Source of the DNA: Nannocystis sp.
GTDB lineage: Bacteria; Myxococcota_A; Polyangia; Nannocystales; Nannocystaceae
NCBI RefSeq assembly: GCF_016714285.1
Contig: NZ_JADJNN010000011.1
Coordinates: forward strand, 124,001-188,000
Length of the DNA: 64,000 nt
Direction: 5' to 3'
Both the position numbers and the translations under genes were made by a program. Shown one piece after another: positions 38,787-48,601 of this stretch (the stretch's first letter is position 1; each line of letters opens with the position of its first letter). Below the pieces are notes generated by a model. It did no database searches. It was not told where the DNA came from and saw only the letters and a program-made list of their open reading frames with translations.

Positions 38787-39472
38787 AGCCCGAGCTCCGC
38801 CCCGCCGCCGACGAGCCGGCCGTCCTCAACCCGCAGCTCCGCGCCCTCGCGCAGCTCGCCCGCGACGCCCCCGCGCCGCCCCTGCGCGTCGACGCCGAGC
38901 GCGTGTACGCCGGCTTCCTCGCCGCCCGCCGCGCCCGCGCCCGCCGCAGCGTGATCGTCGGCGGCCTCGTCCTCGCCGCCGCCGCCCTCGCCCTCGTCGT
39001 CACCGGCCTCGATCTCGGCCTGTCCCAAAGGGCAGGTCTCTCGGGACATGTCGCCCAGGACATGTCCCCCGCGCCAGCCAGCGACCGCGCCGTGCTGCGC
39101 GGCCCGCCGCTGGCCCCCGGCGTGCGCGTGCCGGCCGGCGACGACGACACCCCGAACTCGACCAGCGAGCCAGCCAGCGACGACCCGCACGCGCTGGTCC
39201 GCCGCGCCGACACCCTCCGCGCCGCGGGCCAGCCCGCCGCAGCCGCCGCGCTCCTGACCCGCGTCGTCCGCGAACACCCCGACGACCCGCTCGCCCGCGG
39301 CGCCCTCCTCGACCTCGCCGCCCTGCTCCGTGAGCTCGGCCGCGGCGACGAGGCCCGCTGCGCCTATCGCCTGTACCGCGCGCGGCACCCGGGCGCGCTC
39401 GCCAGCGACGTCGACCGCGCCCTCGCCCGCCTGGGCCCCGGCCCGGCCTGCGACGAGCTCAGCCCGCGCTGA
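38783..39472 (+). CDS. Probable anti-sigma factor with one TM helix
   Basis: This 229-aa protein starts at ATG 38783 in the sigma stop (ATGA). A ~65-residue cytosolic part precedes one TM helix (VIVGGLVLAAAALALVVTGL). A palindromic repeat (39019-39069) is translated immediately after as SQRAGLSGHVAQDMSPAPA. The outer domain (RRADTLRAAGQPAAAAALLT...) looks like TPR. Regulation by sequestering the sigma factor is inferred from the arrangement. No ZAS-type His/Cys motif is seen. Confidence 0.75.
   Translation: MKPELRPAADEPAVLNPQLRALAQLARDAPAPPLRVDAERVYAGFLAARRARARRSVIVGGLVLAAAALALVVTGLDLGLSQRAGLSGHVAQDMSPAPASDRAVLRGPPLAPGVRVPAGDDDTPNSTSEPASDDPHALVRRADTLRAAGQPAAAAALLTRVVREHPDDPLARGALLDLAALLRELGRGDEARCAYRLYRARHPGALASDVDRALARLGPGPACDELSPR
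39019..39069. repeat. Palindromic elements inside the anti-sigma gene
   Basis: CCTGTCCC-n-GGGCAGG, then CTCGGGACATGTC and AGGACATGTCCC follow directly after the TM-helix codons. They are in frame. Confidence 0.7.
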
Positions 39473-39478
39473 GCCGCA

Positions 39479-42064
39479 TCACAAGGGCGCGTCCGCCGGC
39501 GCGGCCGGGGGCCCGGCCGCGGGCCTGGCCGGCTCGTCAGCGGGCCTGGCCGGCTCGTCAGCGGGCCTGGCCGGCTCGGCCACGGGCGCGGCCGGCTCGG
39601 CCGCGGGCTTGGCCGTCGACGTGCGTGCGGCCGCCTTGCCGGGCGACTTGACCGGCTTGCGCAGGTAGAGCTCGTACTGGACATTGCGGTGCTTCGACAC
39701 GCGACCGCGGGTGGCCGCGTGTTCGAACTTGGCGGTGACCGCGGGGCGGACCTTGGCGTTGCAGGTCGGGTCGAGGACCACGAAGGCGACGTCCCTGATC
39801 AGCGCCTCGACCTCGTCCACCGTCGGCCGCGCCGGCGCGGCGACGCGGGGCTCGGCGAAGACATGCGACTCGGTCCCGAACTCCTTGGTCTGGAGGTCCG
39901 AGACGCGGTAGCTACCGGTGGCGTACCCGCGGCCACAGCCGAGGACGACGACGCTGTCGTCGAACTCGTCCGGGCCGACCGGCGGCGCGGCGGGCATCTC
40001 GGCGAGGATGGTCTTCCCGAAGCGCCGCGGCTTGACGGTGCGGCGGAGGGCGAAGTCGAAGAACATCAGGTCGGCGGCGACGCTGTCCCAGGCCCGGCTG
40101 CGCAGCTTCACCCAGTGCACGTGGGTGACGCCGAGGTCGACGTAGGCGTCGTAGACATCGCGCGGGGACGCGAGCAGCCCGTAGCTGAGGCCAAACTGCC
40201 AGGTGCTCCAGTCGGAGATGGATGTGACGCCAACCCCGAGGTGGGCGTGGTTCTCGTGCATGAGCAGCCGCGCGCCAGCGGGGAGGGCCCTGCCGATCTC
40301 CGCGTAGGTGCCCTGCGTGTCCAGGCGCTTGTCGTAGTTGCGCTTGTAGCCGCTCGACAACAGGTCGACGACCTTCTTGAACGTCGACTTGGCCATGCTG
40401 TGGGTCTGAAAGAACGGGACGTCGCCGCCCCAGACGATCTGAAAGCTGACCAGCGCGACCAGGGCGCCGCGCGTCACGAGCCTGCTCTGACGCCACACCA
40501 GCACGATGATCGCGGCCGTGATCGCGCTCATCCACGGGACGATCGTCTGTAGATAACGATCCTGATGATTGACCCAGTACCACAAGAAGATGGCGAGATG
40601 GACCCAGGCGACCAGGAACCACACACGCCTGGTGCGGCGCACGAACAGCAGGCACGGCAGCAGCAGCGTCATCAGCGAGCCGAAGACCGGGACCATGCCG
40701 TGGTGGTTCTTCCAGTCGTTGGGGATGAACGAGAAATTGTAGAGCGCCTGCAGCGTCTCCCAAACGCCCGCCAGCGTGCGCGGCGGGGCCCACAGCTGCA
40801 TCGCAAGGAATGAATCGTAGTTGTACGTGGCGTCGGCCGCCCACGGGCGCGCGTCGAAGTATTTGTGCAGGATCGGGTAGAAGGGGTCGCCGTGCCAGAG
40901 GACGTTGTTGAGCCAGTGCGGGGCGCTGAAGACGACAACCCCGACCACCGCGACCACCGGGCCGCGCCACCAGTTGCTCGCGCGCCGCGGCGCGAGGCGG
41001 TGGCGCGCCGCCTGGACCGCAGATTGCCCGGCTCTGCCGGCGACGAGCAAGATCGCCATCGGCGCCATCATCACCGCCGCGGTCTCCTTGCCCATGATCA
41101 ACGCCGGGAGCATCATCGACAGGATGAGCACGTGCCGCGGATTGAGGTCGCGGAGCGCGCGGACCGTGCTCAGCAGCAGCGGCGCGCAGAACAACCCGGC
41201 GATGTGGTCGACGTTGCCGCTGAGGTTCGAATCGTAGCAGAACACACCCGGGAACAGGAAGCGCGCGGCCCACACGAGCCGCGGGTCGGCGCCGGGGACC
41301 ATCCAGCGCACCATCGCCGGGATCGTGATCAGCGTGGTGAACAGGAAGATGGTGAATTCGATGTGCTGCGCCAGCTCGATGCGATCGAAGAGCTTGCCCG
41401 GGACCAGGAAGGCCCAGGTGTAGAGAAAGCCGTGGAAGCGCGAGCCGGTGGAGGCGGTGAGGCCCTCGCCGAAGCGATGCAAGCCGCCATGGGCGACGTA
41501 GTCCTCGGGGAGCGCCAGATGCCGCCAGCGGGCGTCAAACTGGACATTGTCGGGGGTGAGGATGCCGAAGTAGAGCAGGCTGAGGGCGAGCAGCCCGAAG
41601 GCGGGGATCGCCCACTGCCACCAGGCCAGGCGCGGCGCACGACGGCTGTGCGCGCGGAGGTGCGTGGCCCAACGGCGGGCGTCGCGGACCAGCCGCGGGC
41701 CGGTCGCGGCGATCAGCAGCACCGGGAAGGCGAAGAAGAGCCACGGCCGGTATAGCTGCAGGTGGCCGGCGAAGAACATCAGCAGCTCGAAGCCGAAGAC
41801 GCCGACGGGGAAGGCGATCGAGAGGTGTTGCAGCAGTGGCAGGCGCGGACCGGTGATACGGCGCACGATCGCGTGTCCGAGACCGAGGCTGGCAGCGGCG
41901 AAGGCGGCGCAGGCGACCCAATATCCGGCGTAGCGCCAGAACAGCCAGTGCTGGATCGGGTAATGCGGGTTCATCCGCCACAGGAACACCCCCAGGGCCA
42001 GCAGCAACCAGACTGGCAGAGCGAACGCCCGCATCGTCCCGAATACGTTGTGTTGCTTGGCCAT
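39479..42064 (-). CDS. Polytopic GT-C-like membrane protein
   Basis: This 861-aa protein starts at ATG 42064. About twelve TM helices cover the first ~560 residues. A large exoplasmic loop with acidic residues (VQFDARWRHLALPEDYVAHG) resembles the first loop of GT-C/ArnT-PMT-type transferases, which use polyprenyl-phosphate sugars. A soluble C-terminal domain (~300 residues) ends in Pro/Ala/Glu repeats (EPARPADEPARPADEPARP). A lipid-linked sugar transferase is the likeliest reading. It is the first gene of the glycan cluster. Confidence 0.65.
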   Translation of the reverse strand: MAKQHNVFGTMRAFALPVWLLLALGVFLWRMNPHYPIQHWLFWRYAGYWVACAAFAAASLGLGHAIVRRITGPRLPLLQHLSIAFPVGVFGFELLMFFAGHLQLYRPWLFFAFPVLLIAATGPRLVRDARRWATHLRAHSRRAPRLAWWQWAIPAFGLLALSLLYFGILTPDNVQFDARWRHLALPEDYVAHGGLHRFGEGLTASTGSRFHGFLYTWAFLVPGKLFDRIELAQHIEFTIFLFTTLITIPAMVRWMVPGADPRLVWAARFLFPGVFCYDSNLSGNVDHIAGLFCAPLLLSTVRALRDLNPRHVLILSMMLPALIMGKETAAVMMAPMAILLVAGRAGQSAVQAARHRLAPRRASNWWRGPVVAVVGVVVFSAPHWLNNVLWHGDPFYPILHKYFDARPWAADATYNYDSFLAMQLWAPPRTLAGVWETLQALYNFSFIPNDWKNHHGMVPVFGSLMTLLLPCLLFVRRTRRVWFLVAWVHLAIFLWYWVNHQDRYLQTIVPWMSAITAAIIVLVWRQSRLVTRGALVALVSFQIVWGGDVPFFQTHSMAKSTFKKVVDLLSSGYKRNYDKRLDTQGTYAEIGRALPAGARLLMHENHAHLGVGVTSISDWSTWQFGLSYGLLASPRDVYDAYVDLGVTHVHWVKLRSRAWDSVAADLMFFDFALRRTVKPRRFGKTILAEMPAAPPVGPDEFDDSVVVLGCGRGYATGSYRVSDLQTKEFGTESHVFAEPRVAAPARPTVDEVEALIRDVAFVVLDPTCNAKVRPAVTAKFEHAATRGRVSKHRNVQYELYLRKPVKSPGKAAARTSTAKPAAEPAAPVAEPARPADEPARPADEPARPAAGPPAAPADAPL

Positions 42065-42211
42065 CAGGTCTGTCTCTCGCGGCAAGGGTTCACGGGTCGC
42101 GGGGGTCTGTAATTGGTCACTGGTGCGCGCTGAACGGTCCGCCGCCGGCAACTGTGACATAATGCACAATATTCGCTGTGGTGCGATCTCCTGGCAGGGC
42201 CGACACCTGAA

Positions 42212-42970
42212 TCAGCGCCCCGGAACACAAAGCTCGGCCCACATCGAGGTGCCGCGCACCGCCGACGGGACCAGCCGCTCCTCGGCCGCGAGCGCCGCAC
42301 CGAGCACGCGATGCGCCAGGCGCACGGCGCCCGCGGGCGCGTGCACGACCGTCGCCCGCGGCCGGCCGAGGGCCGACAGGAGGCGCGCAGGGGCATACAG
42401 CGCGTGGAAGAAGTAGCCCTGGCCCGCGAGGCTGAGGCCCGCCGCCGCCACCAGCTCGGCCAGGGCGGCCTCATCGAAGCGCAGACGGTGGCCGTAGAAC
42501 TCGTCGTAGTTCGAGAACAACTCCTGCCGGGCGGGCACCGTGATCAGCAGCCGCGCCATGGCCGGGAATGCCCCGACGATCGCGGTGAGGAAGCCGGCCG
42601 GGTCGTCGAGGTGCTCGAGGACGTCGAGGAGCAGCACGGCGCGCACCTCGCTGCGCAGGGCTGTGGGCAGAGCGAGGGCGTCTGTCCCGAGGTGCAGGTG
42701 GGGCGCCACCTCCGCCGAGATGGGCTCCGGGCTTCCCAGCTCTGCGCCGACGATACGCCACCCCCGCTGCCGGAGAAATCCCACCACGATCCCACGTCCG
42801 CAACCGATCTCGAGGAGCAAGCCATCACGGCTGCCAGGCATCCTGGCGAGGCGGCGCTCGATGATGCGGTTGCGCGCCTGGTGCCAGTAGTGATCCCCCA
42901 TCCCATCGGGGACATTCGAATGGAACTGTTCGGCTCGGAACACGCCGCCACGGGCATCAGTGCTGGTCAT
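42212..42970 (-). CDS. SAM-dependent methyltransferase
   Basis: This 252-aa class I methyltransferase starts at ATG 42970. Motif I is L-L-E-I-G-C-G-R-G, and the post-I acidic residue and D-V-L-E-H-L-D-D-P (motif II-like) are present. The acceptor is unknown; a sugar or lipid-linked intermediate is likely in this context. It is divergent from the HTTM-like gene across a 191-bp gap. Confidence 0.85.
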   Translation of the reverse strand: MTSTDARGGVFRAEQFHSNVPDGMGDHYWHQARNRIIERRLARMPGSRDGLLLEIGCGRGIVVGFLRQRGWRIVGAELGSPEPISAEVAPHLHLGTDALALPTALRSEVRAVLLLDVLEHLDDPAGFLTAIVGAFPAMARLLITVPARQELFSNYDEFYGHRLRFDEAALAELVAAAGLSLAGQGYFFHALYAPARLLSALGRPRATVVHAPAGAVRLAHRVLGAALAAEERLVPSAVRGTSMWAELCVPGR

Positions 42971-43161
42971 GGGCGGCGAGAGAGTAACAGTTTGGGATGC
43001 GGCGGCGAGGCACATGTGTAGTCCTCCCAGGAGGACCCACTCCAGGGGTCACGCATTATTTGCGCTTGCCCTCGGACCGCGAAAATGACGATATCTTGCC
43101 CACTTCGCGGGACTTCGCTGGCCTGATCATTCTATCGTTCTGAACCGCACAAACGTGCTCC
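42971..43161. other. Divergent intergenic region with a short palindrome
   Basis: This 191-bp region contains GTCCTCCCAGGAGGAC at 43021-43036 (7-bp arms) and a locally A/T-richer part (GAAAATGACGATATC). It must carry the promoters of the methyltransferase and HTTM-like genes. No firm -35/-10 pair is seen. Confidence 0.4.
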
Positions 43162-44895
43162 GTGCAGACCCTCAAAGGCATCATCCCGAGGCTCACCTCG
43201 TGGGCACGTAGTCAGTTCAGCGCCGAGGCGATGTCAACGCTGCTACCGCGGCTCGGCGCCTGGGGGCGTCGCCAGGTCAGCGCCGACGCCCTGTCGGCGC
43301 TGTTGCACGTGGCGGTCCTCTTCGTGCTCGTCGCGCTGTTCCGGCCGCTGTTCTTCCAGGCCGTGGACGCCGCGCACTATCATGCGTCGTCGATTTTCTT
43401 GTCGATGGCACAGGCTGACCTGGCGCTCATCGCCCGGAGCGCGCCCAAGAACGTGCCCGTCGTGCCCCAGCTCCTGACCTTTCTGGTGCCGATGGCCCTG
43501 TTCTTCGTCGCCGGGAGGAAGCTGCGATGGACCGACTGGGAGCACGGCAAAGCCCTGCGTGTCTTCACGCTCGGCGTCGTGCTGATGCTCTGTTGGTCGG
43601 GCGCGACCTCCCCGTACAACCTCTATCTGGACCGCGCCCACGGCCTCGATCGCCTCCTGCTGGTCGCCTGCGGTCTGCTGTCTATCCGATTCCCGATCTT
43701 CGTCCCGCTCGCGGTCAAGATGTCGATCGTGATGATCAAGGAGGCGTACGTCCCGACCCCGCTGGACGACTTCGACTTTCGCGCGCCCGCCGAGCTCGTG
43801 ATCATCTTCTCGATCTTCGTCTGGGCGTCGCTGTCGCGGTCGTTCAAGCCGGCGCATTTCCTCGTCGTCGGCATCGGCTCGTTCGCAGCCTTCTACTATC
43901 TGGCGGGCATCGCCAAGGTGAACATCGGGCCGACGGGCTCCTGGCTCAACGAGAACCACGTCTCCAACGTCGGGATGTCCGGCTACGTCCACGGCTGGCT
44001 CTCGATCGTCCCGGAGTCGGCCTTCCTGCAATTCGACGCCCTGGCCCGCCGGTTCGACTACTGGATGGCATTTTACACGCTCTTCATCGAGGTGGGGGCG
44101 ATCGTCGGGCTCTACCTGTTCCGGCAGCTGACACGCTGGTGGTTCCTCGGCCTCTTCCTGCTCAACTTCGGCATCTTCGCGATGAGCGGGATCTGCTTCT
44201 GGAAGTGGATGGCGACCAGCGTATTGGCGTTCGTGTGGATCGGCCGGAGCGGCAAGCCGCTGATCGACCGCATGCTCGAGTACAAGCTGCCGCTCCTCCT
44301 CGGCCTCGCAGCGATCTACTGGTCGGGCTCGCGCATCTGGTACTATCCGACGGCCGTCGCCTGGTACGACACCCGCCTGACCGAGAACTACGAGATCTAC
44401 GCGATCGGCGAGAGTGGTAACCGCTACCTCGTCCGGGGCAGCTACTTTCAGCCGACGGACATGCACTGGTCGCAGGGGAGCCTGTGCTACGCGACCGACG
44501 GCCGCGCGATGACCGGCATCTACGCCACGGGCAGCTATTCCACGATGAGGGCGCTCGAGACCATCACGCCGGAGGAGATGGAGAAGCGCCACCTCCGCGC
44601 GCGCTCGTGCCGCAACAAGAAATTGCAGGCCCGGTACGATGACTTCATGCGCCGCTTCTTCGGTAACCTGAACCGCGGCGGCCAAAGGCTCACCTTCTTG
44701 AACTGGGTCGGGCGTCCGCGGCACATCTGGTCGTGGCCGAAGGGCCAGCTCAATGATGGGCAGAACGAGGTGTTCGACGCCCAGGAGAAGGTCGCAAAGG
44801 TCGAGCTGTGGATGAACCTGGTGTTCCACCACGACGGGAAGCTGCACCGGACGGAACCGAAGCTCACGCACACGGTGGAGATCCCGACGCAATGA
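43162..44895 (+). CDS. HTTM-like polytopic membrane protein
   Basis: This 577-aa protein starts at GTG 43162. Multiple TM helices occupy residues ~50-400 (LHVAVLFVLVALFRPLFF, FLVPMALFFVAGRKL and others). The arrangement and the W/Y/H-rich loops recall HTTM (vitamin K-dependent carboxylase-like) proteins, but the catalytic Lys is not identified. The C-terminal ~170 residues are soluble. Residues ~7-50 hold an imperfect 21-residue duplication (IPRLTSWARSQFSAEAMSTL, then LPRLGAWGRRQVSADALSAL). Its stop overlaps the GT2 start (ATGA). Confidence 0.6.
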   Translation: MQTLKGIIPRLTSWARSQFSAEAMSTLLPRLGAWGRRQVSADALSALLHVAVLFVLVALFRPLFFQAVDAAHYHASSIFLSMAQADLALIARSAPKNVPVVPQLLTFLVPMALFFVAGRKLRWTDWEHGKALRVFTLGVVLMLCWSGATSPYNLYLDRAHGLDRLLLVACGLLSIRFPIFVPLAVKMSIVMIKEAYVPTPLDDFDFRAPAELVIIFSIFVWASLSRSFKPAHFLVVGIGSFAAFYYLAGIAKVNIGPTGSWLNENHVSNVGMSGYVHGWLSIVPESAFLQFDALARRFDYWMAFYTLFIEVGAIVGLYLFRQLTRWWFLGLFLLNFGIFAMSGICFWKWMATSVLAFVWIGRSGKPLIDRMLEYKLPLLLGLAAIYWSGSRIWYYPTAVAWYDTRLTENYEIYAIGESGNRYLVRGSYFQPTDMHWSQGSLCYATDGRAMTGIYATGSYSTMRALETITPEEMEKRHLRARSCRNKKLQARYDDFMRRFFGNLNRGGQRLTFLNWVGRPRHIWSWPKGQLNDGQNEVFDAQEKVAKVELWMNLVFHHDGKLHRTEPKLTHTVEIPTQ

Positions 44896-45611
44896 CGACC
44901 CCAGAACTCGCGGTCATCGCACCGTGCTTCAACGAGGAGCTCAACGTTGACCCCTTCTGCGCCCGCATGCTCGCGGTCTTCGACGCGATGCCGGTCCAGG
45001 CCGAGTTATTGCTCATCGACGACGGCTCGAAGGACGACACCTGGGCGCGCATCACCGAGACAATGCGCAGAGACCCTCGCGTGCGCGGCGTCCGCCACGA
45101 ACAGAACAAGGGTATCGTCGGAGGCTGGCTCTCCGGCCTCGCCAACACGACGGCCCCGATCGTCTGCCTCATCGACTCCGATCTGCAGAACCGCCCGGAG
45201 GACATCCCGCGCCTCTACGCCTCGTTCAGCGCGACCCGGCCCGACATCGTTCAGGCGGTGCGAAACCCGAAGGTCAGCGGCGGCCGCCTCGCGTTCTCGA
45301 AGGGGCTCAACGCGCTCCTGAACGTGACCTTCGGGATGCACCTCCGCGACAACAAGAGCGGATTCATCGTCTGTCGCCGCGAAGTGCTGGCAGACATCCT
45401 GAAGGATGCCCCAGGGTACAGGTACTTCCAGAGCTTTATCGGCGTCGCCGCCGGGGTGCGTAGGTTTCGCATCGAGGAGGTCGACACCGACTTCGATGCG
45501 CGAAACGCTGGTGAGTCGTTTCTCTCAAACTTCCCAGTCATGGTTTCGCTCCGGATCTTCCAAGACCTCCTCCGCTACCGTCTCGAGACGCTGCGAAGAC
45601 CAAGGACCTGA
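44892..45611 (+). CDS. Family 2 glycosyltransferase
   Basis: This 239-aa inverting GT-A enzyme starts at ATG 44892, overlapping the previous stop. The N-terminal A-P-C-F-N-E-E and the D-D-G-S-K-D-D motif are present; D-S-D-L-Q-N supplies the metal-binding D-x-D. It resembles polyprenyl-phosphate mannosyl/glucosyltransferases (DPM-like), which would feed a GT-C enzyme such as the one at 39479. No C-terminal TM helices are seen. Confidence 0.9.
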   Translation: MTTPELAVIAPCFNEELNVDPFCARMLAVFDAMPVQAELLLIDDGSKDDTWARITETMRRDPRVRGVRHEQNKGIVGGWLSGLANTTAPIVCLIDSDLQNRPEDIPRLYASFSATRPDIVQAVRNPKVSGGRLAFSKGLNALLNVTFGMHLRDNKSGFIVCRREVLADILKDAPGYRYFQSFIGVAAGVRRFRIEEVDTDFDARNAGESFLSNFPVMVSLRIFQDLLRYRLETLRRPRT

Positions 45612-45683
45612 TCATTCGCTGCAAACCGCACAATTTCGTCTGCCGACGCCGACTCGCGGTGCGAGTAGAGGCCCCCGCCCCTC

Positions 45684-45713
45684 TTGCGGGTGCAGGTCCC
45701 CCCCGATTACACT
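45684..45713 (+). promoter_or_regulatory. Sigma70-like promoter before the methyltransferase-asnB pair
   Basis: TTGCGG (45684) and TACACT (45708) are 18 bp apart, 37 bp ahead of ATG 45751. The 139-bp gap from the GT2 gene contains nothing else recognisable. Confidence 0.4.
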
Positions 45714-45750
45714 CAGCCGCTATTCAACGAGCCTTCACGGTCGCGCTCCC

Positions 45751-46809
45751 ATGAAAAGACAGTACCTCCAGTGTCTCGTCGATCCCGACACCCAAACCCG
45801 CCTCGCGGCCAACGCCACCCGCGAGACCGGGGACGACTTGGTCGAGGGTGAGCTCCAGGCCCCCGACGCGGCCGACGGGACGCACGGAAGGCGCTACCCG
45901 ATCCGCGAGGGCATCCCGAGCTTCGTCTCCGAGGACGTCAAGGCCGACCAGACCGTGAAGTCGTTCGGCGACAAGTGGGACCAGCACCGCTACTACCGCG
46001 AACACACGCGCCGTTTCTACACCGACTGGTACCTCGCCCGCTTCGGCTTCGGCACCATCGAGAACCTCAAGAGCTTCCTGAAGGACCAGCGCTACGTCCT
46101 TGACGCCGGCACCGGCGCCGGCCGCGACGCCGCGAATTTCGCCGACCAGTCCTCCGTCAGCGATACCGTGGTCTTCGGCGCCGACACGGCCTGGCACGCC
46201 CTCTCGAACGCGGCGGCTCAGCCCGATCGACCCAACGTCCAGCTCGTCCACGCCGACATCAACCGCCTGCCCTTCCCGGACGGCTTCTTCGACTTCATCA
46301 ATTGCGATCAGGTCATCCACCACACGCCCGACCCGCGCAGGACCTTCGAGAACCTGAAGAAGAAGCTCCGGACCGGCGGCCAGATCGCCACCTACGTCTA
46401 CCGCAAGAAGTCCGTCATCCGCGAGTTCGTCGACGACTACATCCGCGACCGCATCAAGGACGAGTCCTTCGAGAAGGCGCTCGAGCTCTGCGAGGCCATC
46501 ACAAAGATGGGCAAGGCCTTCAGCGACCTCAAGGCCAAGGTCACCCTGGAGGAGGACATCCCGATCCTCGGCATCCAGAAGGGCACCTACGACGTCCAGC
46601 GCTTCCTGCACTGGAACGTGATGAAGTGCTTCTGGAACGACGAATTCGACTTCTACACGAACAACGTGGTCAACGCCGATTGGTACCACCCGGTCTATTG
46701 CTTCCGGTACACACCGGAGGAGTTCCGCGAGTGGTTCGCCTCGGGCTGGGAGATCCTGGCCTGGGACGAGCAAGAAGCCGGGATCAGCTGCCGCGCCCGC
46801 AAGGTCTGA
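45751..46809 (+). CDS. Methyltransferase with Trm112-like N-terminus
   Basis: The protein is 352 aa. The first ~60 residues (CLVDPDTQTRL...YPIREGIPSFV) resemble the Trm112p-like domain often found ahead of bacterial methyltransferases. Motif I is V-L-D-A-G-T-G-A-G-R, and D-x-I-N-R-L-P-F-P-D follows as in methyltransferase type 11. Y/W-rich C-terminal helices continue. It precedes asnB by 6 bp. The acceptor is unknown. Confidence 0.85.
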   Translation: MKRQYLQCLVDPDTQTRLAANATRETGDDLVEGELQAPDAADGTHGRRYPIREGIPSFVSEDVKADQTVKSFGDKWDQHRYYREHTRRFYTDWYLARFGFGTIENLKSFLKDQRYVLDAGTGAGRDAANFADQSSVSDTVVFGADTAWHALSNAAAQPDRPNVQLVHADINRLPFPDGFFDFINCDQVIHHTPDPRRTFENLKKKLRTGGQIATYVYRKKSVIREFVDDYIRDRIKDESFEKALELCEAITKMGKAFSDLKAKVTLEEDIPILGIQKGTYDVQRFLHWNVMKCFWNDEFDFYTNNVVNADWYHPVYCFRYTPEEFREWFASGWEILAWDEQEAGISCRARKV

Positions 46810-46815
46810 CGAGCT

Positions 46816-48453
46816 ATGTGCGGCATCCTGGGAGGCATCAATGTCCGGCTGGACGAGGCGTCCCTTGAGAAGCTGCGCCACCGCGGCCCCGACCAGTCGT
46901 CCCTCACGCGGGACCGCGTCGGCCCCGACGTCGAGGTGTGCCTCGGCCAGACCCGCCTCAACATCGTCGATCGCCACGACATCGATCTCCCGGTGCGCAT
47001 CGGCGAGGCCGCCATCGTCTTCAACGGCGAGATCTACAACTGGATCGAGCTGAAGGCCGAGCTCGAGGCCCGCGGCCGCCGCTTCAAGACCAAGACCGAC
47101 ACCGAAGTCGCGCTCGCCGCCTACCTCGAGTGGGGGCCCGCCTGCCTCGAGAAGTTCAACGGAATGTTCGCCCTGGCGATCTGGGACGGACACCGCTTCT
47201 TCTGCGCCCGCGACCGCCTCGGCAAGAAGCCCTTCTTCTACCGTTGCCGCGGCAAGACCTTCGAGTTCGCCAGCGAGGTCAAGGCCCTCGGCGAGCTGAC
47301 CTTCGTCGACAACGAGCTGTTCGAAGTCTTCGAGTTCTGCCCGAATGAACACACGCTCTACAAGGACGTGTTCTCGCTGTCGCCGGGTCACTATCTCTTC
47401 TACGACCCGACCCGCGCCTCACTGCTCACGCGCGAATACTGGGACATCCCGCAGCTGTTCGGTGAGCGCCACCAGAACGAGGACGAGGCCGTCGAGCAAT
47501 TCATCGAGCTCCTGCGCGACAGCGTCAAGCTGCGCATGCGCGCCGACGTGCCCGTGACGATGTTCCTCTCGGGCGGCATCGACTCGACGATCATCGCCAT
47601 GCTCGCCGGCATCAAGGAGGCGTTCACCTGCCAGTTCGACGAGTTCAAGTCGACCATCGACGAGGAGCTCTACGCCGTCGACTTCGCCCAGCGCGCCGGC
47701 ATCGAGCTCCACGTCGTCCGCCCGACGAAGGAGGAGTTCCTCGCCGACCTGCCGAAGCTCGCGTATCACCTCGAGGTCCCGACCGGGTCCTTCAGCGTGT
47801 TCCCCCTGTACCGCCTCGCCAAGGCCTGCCACGACGCCAACTACAAGGTCGTGCTCTCGGGCGAGGGCTCGGACGAGCTGTTCGGCGGCTACGCGCGCAA
47901 CGAGTTCCTGATGCTGCCCGCCTTCGACGCCGCAGACCCGCGGGTCGCGAGCTACCTGCCGATGCTGCGCCGCTTCGAGGGCTCGGACCTCGACCGCTTC
48001 TGCCGCATGGCCTCGCGCTCGGGCCTCTCCGGCGCCGCGCTCATGAAGGGGCATCTCTCGCACCTGTGGAGCGACCACCGATCGATGCTCGACAACATGT
48101 GCTACGTCGAGACGCGGATCTTCCTCCAACCCCTGCTGCAGATGGCTGACCGCATGACCATGGCCCACTCGCTCGAGGGGCGAAATCCCTTCCTCGACTA
48201 TCGCCTCGTCGAATTCGCGTTCACCCTCTCGGACTCCCTGCGCTTCAACGGCGTCCGCGGCAAACACGTGGTCAAGGCCGCCGCCGAGCGCATCTTGCCG
48301 AAGGGGACCTTGCTCCTCCAGCGCAAGGTGAAGCACGGGCTCCCGACCCCGATCAACATCTGGCTGCGAGGACAGGCGAGCTTCGATCGTAAGTACTGGA
48401 CCAGCCTGATGACCGCCGAGTGCATCAAGACCCTGCAACACTCCGGCGTGTGA
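46816..48453 (+). CDS. asnB: Asparagine synthase-type amidotransferase
   Basis: The protein is 545 aa, slightly short of the ~590-630 usual for bacterial AsnB. The N-terminal Cys nucleophile is intact (M-C-G-I-L-G), with L-R-H-R-G-P-D-Q. The synthetase domain has S-G-G-I-D-S for ATP pyrophosphatase activity (around residue 252). In surface-polysaccharide clusters such enzymes often amidate uronic acids or sugar carboxylates, so the substrate may not be aspartate. That is inferred from context only. Confidence 0.9.
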   Translation: MCGILGGINVRLDEASLEKLRHRGPDQSSLTRDRVGPDVEVCLGQTRLNIVDRHDIDLPVRIGEAAIVFNGEIYNWIELKAELEARGRRFKTKTDTEVALAAYLEWGPACLEKFNGMFALAIWDGHRFFCARDRLGKKPFFYRCRGKTFEFASEVKALGELTFVDNELFEVFEFCPNEHTLYKDVFSLSPGHYLFYDPTRASLLTREYWDIPQLFGERHQNEDEAVEQFIELLRDSVKLRMRADVPVTMFLSGGIDSTIIAMLAGIKEAFTCQFDEFKSTIDEELYAVDFAQRAGIELHVVRPTKEEFLADLPKLAYHLEVPTGSFSVFPLYRLAKACHDANYKVVLSGEGSDELFGGYARNEFLMLPAFDAADPRVASYLPMLRRFEGSDLDRFCRMASRSGLSGAALMKGHLSHLWSDHRSMLDNMCYVETRIFLQPLLQMADRMTMAHSLEGRNPFLDYRLVEFAFTLSDSLRFNGVRGKHVVKAAAERILPKGTLLLQRKVKHGLPTPINIWLRGQASFDRKYWTSLMTAECIKTLQHSGV

Positions 48454-48601
48454 TCGGCCTGGCCGAGTGGGCGCCATAACAGTCGCTTCCTACGTGGTAT
48501 TTTCCGCCGGCGGATGCTGAAGGTCTCCGACCGCGCAGGCCGATGAGCCGGCGCCACAAGGCCTCGCAGCCCGGCGACGTCTGCGCTATAGATCGGCCCG
48601 C

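Noticed and set aside
42661..42705. Possible palindromic element (CTGTCCCGAGGTGCAGGT)
   Set aside because: Only one arm fits the core; the rest is ordinary methyltransferase coding sequence.
48454..48601. tRNA-like segment (GGCCGAGTGGGCG) between asnB and the SMR-type gene
   Set aside because: It resembles a D-arm only. No matching acceptor stem, anticodon arm or T-arm with GTTC was found.
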